Assembly: GCA_963755825.1 (NCBI GenBank)
Contig: CAVWLA010000001.1
Location: 1,798,001 to 1,862,000 of the forward strand
Origin: DATBQN01 sp963755825
GTDB lineage: Bacteria > Acidobacteriota > Thermoanaerobaculia > Multivoradales > UBA5704
DNA: 64,000 nucleotides
Direction of reading: 5' to 3'
The stretch's first letter is position 1. Each line of letters opens with the position of its first letter. Below the pieces are notes generated by a model that was not told where the DNA came from, made no database searches, and saw only the letters and a program-made list of their open reading frames with translations. Below, in pieces: positions 42,460-51,628 of this stretch. The position numbers and the translations under genes were made by a program.

Positions 42460-43275
42460 ATGACGCAGCTCGAAGTGACCGCTCTGGTCGCCGCCTCGAT
42501 CGGCGGCGGGGTGATGAACGCCCTGGCGGGCGGCGGCACCATCCTCGTCTTCCCCACCCTCATCTTCCTCGGTCAGCCCGCGATCGTCGCCAACGCGACC
42601 TCGACGGTCGGCCTGCTGCCGGGCGCCGCGGCGAGCATGTTCGGCTACCGGCGGGAGGTGCTCACCCACCGCGACTGGCTGAAGACGCTCCTCGCGCCGA
42701 GCCTGCTCGGCGGCGCGCTCGGCTCCGCCCTCCTCCTGCGCACCGCCGAGAGCACCTTCGCGCGGCTGGCGCCGCTCCTCGTCCTCTTCGCGACGGTCCT
42801 CTTCATGCTGCAGGGGTTCCTCTCCCGCCGGCGCGAGCGGCGGCAGGCCGCCGCCGCCGGCGCCGCGGGCGGAGGAGAGGCCACACCGGCGACACGAGGC
42901 GTCTCGCGGCCGCACTGGGCGCTCGCCATCGTCCTGCAGTTCGCCGTCGCCGTCTACGGCGGCTACTTCGGCGCCGCGGTCGGCATCCTGATGCTCGCCA
43001 TCCTCGGCTTCCTCGGCCTCTCCGACATCCTGGCGATGAACGGCCTGAAGAACTTCTTCGCCATGTGCATCAACGGCATCGCCGCCGGCTACTTCATCTA
43101 CCGCGGCATCGTCGTCTGGCCGTCGGCCCTCCTCATCCTCGGCGGCGCCGTCGCCGGCGGCTACGGCGGCGCGCTCCTCGCGCGGCGCATCGGCCGCGAG
43201 AAGGCGCGCGCCGCGGTGGTCGTCATCGGGCTCTTTATCAGCGCGCTGCTCTTCTGGCGGCAGCTGGGGCGCTAG
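42460..43275 (+). CDS. TauE/SafE-family sulfite/anion exporter
   Basis: 271 residues, polytopic. The family repeat occurs twice: GGGVMNALAGGGTILVFPTL with ANATSTVGLLPG in the first half, and VYGGYFGAAVGILMLAILGF with LSDILAMNGLKNFFAMCING in the second. About eight membrane helices are expected. The family moves sulfite, sulfoacetate or other small organic anions across the inner membrane. It follows the aldo/keto reductase by 8 nt, and its frame continues after the TAG into the BaiN-like gene. Confidence 0.9.
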   Translation: MTQLEVTALVAASIGGGVMNALAGGGTILVFPTLIFLGQPAIVANATSTVGLLPGAAASMFGYRREVLTHRDWLKTLLAPSLLGGALGSALLLRTAESTFARLAPLLVLFATVLFMLQGFLSRRRERRQAAAAGAAGGGEATPATRGVSRPHWALAIVLQFAVAVYGGYFGAAVGILMLAILGFLGLSDILAMNGLKNFFAMCINGIAAGYFIYRGIVVWPSALLILGGAVAGGYGGALLARRIGREKARAAVVVIGLFISALLFWRQLGR

Positions 43276-43278
43276 GCG

Positions 43279-44565
43279 ATCGCCGAGCCGCCGATCGTCG
43301 TCGTCGGCGCCGGGGCCGCCGGGCTGCTGGCGGCGATCACCGCTGCCGCGGCGGACCCGCGCCGCCGCGTCCTCCTCCTCGAGCGCACCGCCGACGGCGG
43401 GCGGAAGATCCTGGTGAGCGGTGGCGGGCGCTGCAACGTCCTGCCGGCGGAGGCGGCGCCCGAGCGCTTCGTCACCGACTCCTCGCCGCACACCCTGCGC
43501 AAGATCCTCCTCTCCTGGCCGCTCGCCGAGCAGCGGCGCTTCTTCGAGCGCGAGGTCGGCGTGCCGCTCGCGCTCGAGCCCTCCGGCAAGCTCTTCCCGG
43601 CGTCGAACCGCGCCCGCGACGTGCGCGACGGCCTCCTCGCCCTCGCTCTGCGCCACGGCGTCGAGAGGCGCTTCGGCGCCGCCGTCACCGGCCTCGCGCC
43701 GATCCCGGCCGGCGGCGCCGACGCGGCCGCCTGGACGATCGAATCGGCGGACGGCGGCGCCATCCGCGCCGGCGCGGTGGTGCTGGCGACCGGCGGCCTG
43801 TCGCTCCCCGGCACCGGCAGCGATGGCGGCGGCATCGAGATCGCGCGGCGGCTCGGGCACGAGGTCCATCCGACCTATCCCGCCCTCACCCCGCTCACCG
43901 CCTCGCCCCACCCGCAGGCGGCCCTCGCCGGTATCTCGCTCGACGTCGCCCTGAGCGCGCTGCGCGCCGGCAGCGGCGGCACCGGCGGCAGGTCGTCCGC
44001 CGGCTTCCTCTTCACCCATCGCGGCTGGAGCGGCCCGGCGGTGCTCGATCTCTCCCACCTCGCCGTGCGCTCGCGGCTGCGCGGCGACGCCCCGCGGCAG
44101 CAGCTCCTGGTGCGCTGGACGGAGCTCGACGACGCGGCCTGGGAGGAGGCGCTCCGCGCGGCGCGCGGCAACGTCTCGACGCTCCTCGGCCGCCACCTCC
44201 CCGACCGGCTGGCCGCGGCGCTGATGGCGGCGGCCGGCGTCCCCGCCGACCGCCTGGCGCCGCAGCTCCGCCGCGAGGAGCGCCAGCGGCTGGTCGCCGC
44301 CCTGACGCGCTACCCACTGCCCTGGACGGGCGACGAGGGCTACGCCAAGGCCGAGGTGACCGGCGGTGGCGTCGCCCTCTCCGCGGTCAATCCGCGCACC
44401 CTGGAAAGCCGCCGTCATGCCGGCCTCTTCCTCTGCGGCGAGATGCTCGACGCCTTCGGCCCCATCGGCGGCCACAACTTCTCCTGGGCCTGGGCCACCG
44501 GCCGCCTGGCGGGGCTCGCAGCGGCGCGCGCCGGCGCCGACCGGCGGGCGACGAAATCGGCCTAG
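43279..44565 (+). CDS. BaiN/HI0933-family FAD-dependent oxidoreductase without a canonical start codon
   Basis: About 428 residues. The FAD-binding motif PIVVVGAGAAGLLAAITAAA begins only 6 codons after position 43279. Then come GGRKILVSGGGRCNV, VLATGGLSLPGTGS and the family C-terminus GEMLDAFGPIGGHNFSWAWA. Between the tauE stop codon (43273-43275) and the FAD motif the in-frame codons are GCG ATC GCC GAG CCG CCG ATC; none is ATG, GTG or TTG. The first canonical start (GTG, 43414) would delete the dinucleotide site. I place the start at ATC 43279, one base from ATG. Possible sequencing error, ATC initiation or read-through of TAG. The flavoprotein's substrate is unknown. Confidence 0.8.
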   Translation: MAEPPIVVVGAGAAGLLAAITAAAADPRRRVLLLERTADGGRKILVSGGGRCNVLPAEAAPERFVTDSSPHTLRKILLSWPLAEQRRFFEREVGVPLALEPSGKLFPASNRARDVRDGLLALALRHGVERRFGAAVTGLAPIPAGGADAAAWTIESADGGAIRAGAVVLATGGLSLPGTGSDGGGIEIARRLGHEVHPTYPALTPLTASPHPQAALAGISLDVALSALRAGSGGTGGRSSAGFLFTHRGWSGPAVLDLSHLAVRSRLRGDAPRQQLLVRWTELDDAAWEEALRAARGNVSTLLGRHLPDRLAAALMAAAGVPADRLAPQLRREERQRLVAALTRYPLPWTGDEGYAKAEVTGGGVALSAVNPRTLESRRHAGLFLCGEMLDAFGPIGGHNFSWAWATGRLAGLAAARAGADRRATKSA

Positions 44566-44590
44566 ACAGAATTGTCAGATTTGTTAATAT
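44563..44590 (+). promoter_or_regulatory. Promoter candidate upstream of STAS-like gene 1
   Basis: TAGACA (44563-44568, including the preceding stop codon TAG) and TAATAT (44585-44590) are separated by 16 nt. The -10 box ends 9 nt before the ATG at 44600. The spacer contains the imperfect inverted repeat GACAGAATTGTC. Confidence 0.5.
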
Positions 44591-44599
44591 GCTCGCATC

Positions 44600-45058
44600 A
44601 TGGCCAACGAACGACCCGGCGGCGACATCGGCCGTCACGCGACGTATTTCGAAGCCCCCGACATCATCTTCATGCGGCTCGCCGGCCCGGTGAGCGAGCA
44701 GGAGGCGATGGACATCAACGTCTATCACCGCGAATGGGGCGAGCAGCACTCGCGGGTCTTCTACCTGCTCGACCTGACGCAGCTCGAGTCGATCGACCCC
44801 GAGGGGCGCAAGGAGGCGAGCCGGACCGTCCGCATGCTGCCGCTCGCCGGCGTCGTCGCCTTCGGCGCCCCCATCAAGGCGCGGGTGCTCGCCAAGCTCA
44901 TCTTCACCGCCATGAACCTCTTCAAGAGCAACAACGCCGATCGCTTCCCGATCGAGTTCTTGCACACCGAGGCCGAGGCGCGGGCCTGGATCGACGAGCG
45001 CCGCCGCCTGCTGGGCCCTGCCGCCGCGGGGTCCACCACGATGCCGTCGCCCGCCTGA
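44600..45058 (+). CDS. SpoIIAA/STAS-like protein, tandem copy 1
   Basis: 152 residues. Pattern: a first strand (IGRHATYFEAPDIIFMRLAG), a second strand ending in FYLLDLTQLESIDPEGRKEA, then VVAFGAPIKARVLAKLIFTAMN and a C-terminal helix (TEAEARAWIDERRR). This matches SpoIIAA-like (PF11964-type) small cytosolic proteins whose function is mostly unknown; some bind lipids or act as regulators. A near-identical gene follows 150 nt downstream. A promoter candidate precedes it. Confidence 0.7.
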   Translation: MANERPGGDIGRHATYFEAPDIIFMRLAGPVSEQEAMDINVYHREWGEQHSRVFYLLDLTQLESIDPEGRKEASRTVRMLPLAGVVAFGAPIKARVLAKLIFTAMNLFKSNNADRFPIEFLHTEAEARAWIDERRRLLGPAAAGSTTMPSPA

Positions 45059-45208
45059 CGAGCCGGCGCCCGGTGCGCCGTATCGTCTTGACGCGACCGA
45101 GCACCGCCAACCGCGACCCTCGCCCCGAGGGCTCGCGGCACGGCGTGTCGGCGGTCGTCTGCCGGGGGAGCTAGACAGCGGTCGGCGAATCGGTAAGATG
45201 CGCAGACC

Positions 45209-45658
45209 ATGGACAGCTCATCGATCGGACGCCACACCACCTACTTCGAAGCACCGGACATCCTCTTCATGCGCCTCGTCGGCCCGGTGAGCGAGGCGGA
45301 GGCGAAGGAGCTCGACCGCCTCCACCTGCTCTGGGCGGCGCCGCACCAGCGCGTCTTCTTCCTCCTCGACCTCTCGGGGCTCGACTCGATCGACCCGGAG
45401 GGGCGCAAGGATGCCGGGCGGACGGTGCGCGAGCTGCCGCTCGCCGGCGTCGCCGTCTATGGGGCGCCGATGAAGGCGAAGGTGCTCGCCAAGCTCGTCT
45501 TCACCGCCATGAACCTCTTCAAGGCGAACGCCGCCGACCGCTTCCCGATCGAGTTCCTGAAGACCGAGGCCGAGGCGCGCGCCTGGATCGAGCAGCGGCG
45601 GAGCACCCTCGGGCCGGTCGCCGCCGGCCGCGCGGTCTCGTCTCCCTCCGCCTCCTGA
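45209..45658 (+). CDS. SpoIIAA/STAS-like protein, tandem copy 2
   Basis: 149 residues, clearly a paralogue of the gene at 44600. They share GRHxTYFEAPDI, FMRL-GPVSE-EA, DL-LxSIDPEGRK-A-RTVR-LPLAGV, GAP-KA-VLAKL-FTAMNLFK and RFPIEFL-TEAEARAWI. The N-terminal strand and C-terminal tail differ, so the copies have had time to diverge. It has its own -10-like TAAGAT 9 nt before the ATG, so it may be expressed separately. Confidence 0.7.
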   Translation: MDSSSIGRHTTYFEAPDILFMRLVGPVSEAEAKELDRLHLLWAAPHQRVFFLLDLSGLDSIDPEGRKDAGRTVRELPLAGVAVYGAPMKAKVLAKLVFTAMNLFKANAADRFPIEFLKTEAEARAWIEQRRSTLGPVAAGRAVSSPSAS

Positions 45659-45824
45659 GTCCACCCGAGCGGCCGCTCGCCGCCGCCGCGCAGGAATGCG
45701 GCGGCGCGCCGGGCCGTTCTGCCCGGCGGCGCCATCGCCGGCCCGCCGCCGCCGATCCGCGGCGCCCGATCTGCTACCCTTCGCGCGCCGGAGCCGAGGC
45801 TCCGCCACCGCGCCATCCACCACC

Positions 45825-47468
<1,644 letters not shown>

Positions 47469-47570
47469 CAGCCCGCCGCACGCCGGCGTGGGCACCTCGC
47501 TTAGAGGAGGCGGCGGCGAGCCGGCCCATGGCGGACCGCCCTTCGACCGCCGCGCCACGAGGAGCCCCCC

Positions 47571-47801
47571 ATGAAGTGGAAGGCGTTCCTGACCTGTTCG
47601 CTGGTGATCGTCGGCCTGTTGCTGACCGCGACCGCCTGGGCCGCGCCAGCGGCCGCACCGGCTGCCACCGCGCCCGCGGCAGCGGCCGCGAGCCATCCCG
47701 CCGCCGCGAACGGCGGCGCGACCATCGCCGGATTCATCGCCTTCAGCATTCCCTGCCCGCTCTGCAACCCGCGCTTCCCCTGCCCGCGCTGTCCCGCCTG
47801 A
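47571..47801 (+). CDS. Small secreted Cys-rich peptide (CPxC..CPxC)
   Basis: 76 residues from the ATG at 47571, preceded by AGGAG at 47559-47563. A Sec signal peptide (MKWKAFLTCSLVIVGLLL then TATAWAAP) is followed by an Ala/Pro/Thr-rich linker and a short C-terminal end with two Cys pairs: IPCPLCNPRFPCPRCPA. The mature part is about 50 residues and its last 16 hold all the mature Cys, two CPxC knuckles 7 residues apart. It could bind a metal, form disulfides or be processed further. It is convergent to a SpaB_C-domain gene 61 nt away, separated by a hairpin. Family not recognised. Confidence 0.65.
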   Translation: MKWKAFLTCSLVIVGLLLTATAWAAPAAAPAATAPAAAAASHPAAANGGATIAGFIAFSIPCPLCNPRFPCPRCPA

Positions 47802-47813
47802 GAACGACGAGCG

Positions 47814-47840
47814 GCCGCCGGGCGCAGGACGCCCGGCGGC
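47814..47840. terminator. GC hairpin between convergent genes
   Basis: An 11-bp perfect stem (GCCGCCGGGCG with CGCCCGGCGGC) and 5-nt loop CAGGA lie between the small Cys-rich peptide gene and the convergent SpaB_C gene. No T-run. Probably a bidirectional terminator. Confidence 0.6.
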
Positions 47841-47862
47841 TCGGGCCTCTCCAAGCGTCCGG

Positions 47863-48894
47863 TCAGCCCGTCGCCGCGGCGAGCAGGGCGCCGAGACCGG
47901 GGACCTCGCGCGCCGGCCGGGAGGGCCCTCCCAGAGCCTCGCGCAGGCTGCCCGCGGCCGACCCCCCCGCCAGCCGCTCGGCGCTCAGGCCGGCGAGGAT
48001 GCGGCTGAGATAGACCTCTTCCGGATTGCTGAGGCCGAGGCGGTTGGCGGTCATGTGGAGCTGACTGATGCCGATGCGCCGGTGTGCCGCGGCGTCCGCC
48101 ATGCCGACGGCGAGGGAGAGGCGGCGCGCCGCTTCGCCGAGCCAGGCCGCGGCGCCCACCGACCCCGCGGCGACGCCCGTCTGCAACAGCGCGAGCTCGC
48201 GGTCGAAGAGCTGGCGGAAAGCATCGCCCTGGGCGGCCAAGACGCCGTCCGCCTTGGCCACGATCGCCGGCATCGCGCCGCCGAAGCTGTCGACGCCGTA
48301 GCGGACGAGGGCTTGCCACTCGGCCTGCCACTCCGCATCGCCGGCGGCGAAGCCGAGCGCCTGGCGGACGAGGAGCGAGAAGGCGACGCCGAGGAGCCGC
48401 GAGCGGGGGGCGCCCTCGTGGCGGGCCGCGACCTCGAGCGCCGCGGCGCTCGAGACGGCGAAGAAATCGAGCGAGGCGGCGAGCCGCTCCGGCCCTCCGT
48501 AGCGCTCCACCTCCGGCCGGAACGGGAGGGCGAGGAAGGAATTGTCCGGATAGACCGCGGCATCGACTTCGTGGGGATCCGCCGCGACGATCGCCTCGCT
48601 GCCGCGGCGGAGCGCCTCGCGATCGAGCCTCGAGGTCGAGGGATGCTCGGCGAGGAATCCGCCCGCCCTTGCCTCGACCGCCGCGGCGACCGCCTCCCCA
48701 CGGCCGGCCGCCGGCAGCAGGCGCAGCCGCAGGTGCGGACCGCCGAGCCCGTAGCGGATGAAGAAGAAGCTCTCGAGCGAGCCCGCGGCGACGAGCGACG
48801 CGACGGCCGGCCGCACGAAGCGGAGGATCGCCCGGCTCAGATCCTCGTGGTAATAGAGGTGATAGCAGAGCCAGGGCTCGCCTGATTCGTCCAC
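47863..48894 (-). CDS. Stand-alone SpaB_C (thiopeptide/lantibiotic-type) domain protein
   Basis: 343 residues from the GTG at 48894, which lies 6 nt after a TACAAT -10 box (leaderless). The sequence matches the LanB C-terminal/thiopeptide-type bacteriocin domain (PF14028): WLCYHLYYHEDLSRAIL near the start, then FFFIRYGLGGPHLRLRL with Arg47, His54, Arg56 and Arg58, and near residue 280 ISQLHMTANRLGLSNPEEV with the conserved His-x3-Asn-Arg. In LanB enzymes this domain performs glutamate elimination; in thiopeptide clusters relatives perform the cycloaddition. No LanB glutamylation domain or other RiPP enzyme is nearby. It follows murJ by 47 nt. Confidence 0.78.
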   Translation of the reverse strand: MDESGEPWLCYHLYYHEDLSRAILRFVRPAVASLVAAGSLESFFFIRYGLGGPHLRLRLLPAAGRGEAVAAAVEARAGGFLAEHPSTSRLDREALRRGSEAIVAADPHEVDAAVYPDNSFLALPFRPEVERYGGPERLAASLDFFAVSSAAALEVAARHEGAPRSRLLGVAFSLLVRQALGFAAGDAEWQAEWQALVRYGVDSFGGAMPAIVAKADGVLAAQGDAFRQLFDRELALLQTGVAAGSVGAAAWLGEAARRLSLAVGMADAAAHRRIGISQLHMTANRLGLSNPEEVYLSRILAGLSAERLAGGSAAGSLREALGGPSRPAREVPGLGALLAAATG

Positions 48895-48941
48895 ACGAAG
48901 ATTGTAAACAAATGCCGGGCCGCCGGCAGGGCGGCCGCTCG

Positions 48942-50585
48942 CTAGCGCAGCCCGGGCAGGCGCCGCAGCGTCGCCCGCGCCTCGGGGAGGCCGAGCGCCG
49001 CCGCGGCGGCGAAGTAGGCGGCGCCGTAGAGGCCGAGGACGAGGGCGCCGGCGAAAAGGGGATGGTCCGCGGCGCGGGAGCCGGCGGCGAGCTTCGCTCC
49101 CCAGGCGAGGGCGGCGGCGGCGGCGGCGGCGAGCCAGAGGCGGCCGAGGAAGGCGGCGGGGAGATCGGTGCGGCCGATGCGGCCGCCGAGGCCGCGGGCG
49201 AGGAGCAGGAACTCGACCCAGCCGGCGACGCCCGCCGAGGCGGTGAGCCCCGCCGCACCCCACTTGGGGTCGAGGCCGAGGAGGCCGGGGAGCACCAGGG
49301 CGCAGAACCAGCCGAGGCCGGTGGTGAGAACGACGCGGACCACCGCGAAACGCAGCGGCGTGCGGGTGTCGCGCAGGGCGTAGAAAGTCGACGAGTAGAG
49401 GCGGCCGAGGGTCGAGGCGAGGAGGCCGACGCCCGAGCCGCCGAGGATGGCCCAGACGTAGACCGCGTCCTGGTGGTGGAAGCGGCCGGTCTGATAGACG
49501 GCGGCCGAGAGCACGTCGCCGAGCGCCAGGAAGGCGACCGCCGAGGGGACGACGAGGAAGGCGATGCGCCGGAGGCCCGAGCCCAGCCGCCGGCGGAGGT
49601 AGGCGGCGACAGCCGCCTCGTCGCCCTGCGCTCGCGACATCTCGGGGAGCTCCGAGGCCGAGACCGACATGCCGAAGAGCGAGACCGGCAGCGTGTAGAG
49701 GAGCTGCGCGTAGCCGAAGCCGACCACCGCGCCGGTGCCGAGGAAGCTCGCCAGCCAGGCGTCGACGTAGGCGCTGATCTGCACCACGCCGCGCGAGACG
49801 ACGACCGGCACGAAGTTGCGGTAGATCTCGCGCACCTCGCGCGAGCGGGTGTCGAGCGACAGGCGGAGTTGCGGCACCAGGTGGAGCACGGTCGGCAGCT
49901 GGACGGCGATCTGCAGCGCCGAGCCGACGGTCGCCGCCGCGGCGACGATCGCCGCCAGCCGGTAGAGCGGCGTGCCGTGGCCGAAGGCGAGCATGGCGAC
50001 GACCATCGCGGCGCTCCACACCACCGGCGCCGCATAGGAGAGGAAGAAGCGGCGGTGGCTGTTGAGGATGCCCAGGCACCAGGCGGAGAGGACGAGGAGG
50101 CCGACGCCGGGGAAGAGGATGCGCACGACGCGGACGGTCTCCGCCTGCTTGACGGCCGGGAAGCCGGCGGCGATGAGCGGGATGAGCCAGGGCGTCGCCA
50201 GGACGCCGACCGCGACCAGGGCGCCGACGACGAGCGAGAGCACCGCCGCGACGACCCCCGCCACCCGCCTCGCCTCCTCGCGCTCGCCGCGCCCGAGGAG
50301 CGCCGCATAGACCGGGATGAACGACGCCGAGAGCACCCCCTCGCCGAAGAGGTTCTGCAGCAGGTTGGGGATGCGGAGGGCGGCCGAGAAGACGTCGCCG
50401 GCGTCGCTGGTCCCGAAGTAGTGGGCGAAGACGCGCTGGCGGACGAAGCCGGAGAGGCGCGACAGCAGAATGCCGGCGGCGACGAGGGTCGCTGCCGCCC
50501 GCGCCGGGCGCTCCGCCGGCGGCGCCGGCGCACCCTCCACGGCCGGCATCGCGCTCGCGGCAGGATCGTGCGCCGGGGTGTCCAT
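48942..50585 (-). CDS. murJ: Lipid II flippase MurJ (MviN)
   Basis: 547 residues, 14 predicted membrane helices. MOP-superfamily features: LLSRLSGFVRQRVFAHYFG with GDVFSAALRIPNLLQNLFGEG near the N-terminus, the LSASFIPVY segment and later FYALRDTRTPLRFAVV. It flips lipid II across the inner membrane during peptidoglycan synthesis. The ATG at 50585 shares its A with the stop codon of the EamA gene upstream. The N-terminal roughly 30 residues are Ala/Pro-rich. Confidence 0.94.
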   Translation of the reverse strand: MDTPAHDPAASAMPAVEGAPAPPAERPARAAATLVAAGILLSRLSGFVRQRVFAHYFGTSDAGDVFSAALRIPNLLQNLFGEGVLSASFIPVYAALLGRGEREEARRVAGVVAAVLSLVVGALVAVGVLATPWLIPLIAAGFPAVKQAETVRVVRILFPGVGLLVLSAWCLGILNSHRRFFLSYAAPVVWSAAMVVAMLAFGHGTPLYRLAAIVAAAATVGSALQIAVQLPTVLHLVPQLRLSLDTRSREVREIYRNFVPVVVSRGVVQISAYVDAWLASFLGTGAVVGFGYAQLLYTLPVSLFGMSVSASELPEMSRAQGDEAAVAAYLRRRLGSGLRRIAFLVVPSAVAFLALGDVLSAAVYQTGRFHHQDAVYVWAILGGSGVGLLASTLGRLYSSTFYALRDTRTPLRFAVVRVVLTTGLGWFCALVLPGLLGLDPKWGAAGLTASAGVAGWVEFLLLARGLGGRIGRTDLPAAFLGRLWLAAAAAAALAWGAKLAAGSRAADHPLFAGALVLGLYGAAYFAAAAALGLPEARATLRRLPGLR

Positions 50586-51550
50586 CAGAGAAAGAGCAGG
50601 GCGACGCCGCCGACGGCGACCGCGGTGCCCGCGAGGCCGCCCCAGCCGACGCGCTCGCCGTGCAGCAGGACGACCGCCGGGATGACGAGGAGCGGCGTCG
50701 TCGCCATCAGGCTGGCGGCGACGCCGGAGAGGGTGCGCTGCACGGCGAAGAGCGACAGCGAGACGCCGAGGAACGGTCCGAAGAAGGCGCCGACCGCGGT
50801 GTGGCCGATCGCCGGCCTGTCGGCGAACGAGGCGAGAACCCGCGGCCACCAGCCGACGGCGAGGAGGATAACGGCGTAGGCGGCGATGCCGGCGACGACG
50901 CGGATCTGGGTGGCGGCGATAGCGTTGTAGGAGCCCATGCCGAGCTTGGAGAGCACCAGGCCGCCGGCCTGGCCGAGGGCGCCGCCGGCGCCGAGCGCCA
51001 CGCCGGCGATGCGCCGGCGGCGCGGGCTCCAACGCCCCCCGCCGTCCGGCGCCGGCGCGGCGGTGATGGCATCGTCACGGCGGCTCGGAGCCGCGGCCGC
51101 CGCCGGGGCCGGCGGCCGCTCGATGATCGCGATGGCGATGCCGGCGACGGTCAGCACCATGCCGAGGAGCTGGCGCGGCGACAGCCGCTCGTCGAGGAGC
51201 AGCCAGCCGACGGCGGCGGTCAGCGGCGGCGCGAGAGACATCATCAGCGCGGCGAGCCGCGGCCCGAGGAAGCCGTAGGCGCGCAGCAGGCAGAGGTCGC
51301 CGAAGGCGAAGCCCGAGAGGCCGGAGAGCCCCAGCCACAGCCAGGCATGGGCGCCGGCGTCGAGCGGCAGCGCCCGGCCGCGGATCAGCTGGCAGGCGAG
51401 CGCCAAGAGGACGAAGGCGAAGACCAGCCGCAGGATGTTGACCACCAGCGAGCCGATCCGCCGGCAGGCGGCGTCGAAGGCGAGGGTCGACACCGCCCAG
51501 CAGCCGGCGGTGCCGAGAGCGGCCAGCTGGCCGGGGTAGGGGATCGGCAC
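50585..51550 (-). CDS. EamA/DMT-family transporter
   Basis: About 321 residues from the GTG at 51550; an in-frame extension to 51664 exists but looks non-coding. Ten membrane helices in two EamA halves: LAALGTAGCWAVSTLAFDAACR, LGLSGLSGFAFGDLCLLRAYGFLG and LMMSLAPPLTAAVGWLLLDERLSPRQ, then after an Ala/Pro-rich loop AGVALGAGGALGQAGGLVL and ASLMATTPLLVIPAVVLLHGERVG. It probably exports a small metabolite; the substrate is unknown. It is translationally coupled to murJ (TGATG). Confidence 0.88.
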   Translation of the reverse strand: MPIPYPGQLAALGTAGCWAVSTLAFDAACRRIGSLVVNILRLVFAFVLLALACQLIRGRALPLDAGAHAWLWLGLSGLSGFAFGDLCLLRAYGFLGPRLAALMMSLAPPLTAAVGWLLLDERLSPRQLLGMVLTVAGIAIAIIERPPAPAAAAAPSRRDDAITAAPAPDGGGRWSPRRRRIAGVALGAGGALGQAGGLVLSKLGMGSYNAIAATQIRVVAGIAAYAVILLAVGWWPRVLASFADRPAIGHTAVGAFFGPFLGVSLSLFAVQRTLSGVAASLMATTPLLVIPAVVLLHGERVGWGGLAGTAVAVGGVALLFL

Positions 51551-51628
51551 GCGCGGAAGGATATGCGATGTGTCGGTGGCGGGAGAGACGGCCGAACGGG
51601 TCGGGAACGGAGAGCCGGGCCTCGCGAA
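51551..51628. other. Upstream region of the EamA gene
   Basis: Short intergenic sequence between the EamA gene start and the inverted-repeat element that begins at 51629. It contains AAGGATATGCGATGTG but no clear promoter pair on the reverse strand. Confidence 0.35.

Noticed and set aside
42460..44565. Single TauE-flavoprotein fusion gene interrupted by a TAG
   Set aside because: Both halves match complete stand-alone families, and a fusion of these two is unknown to me; kept only as one explanation for the missing start codon.
47501..50533. 1010-residue reverse-strand ORF spanning murJ and the SpaB_C gene
   Set aside because: Different frame from both real genes; long Ser/Arg/Pro runs without domain content.
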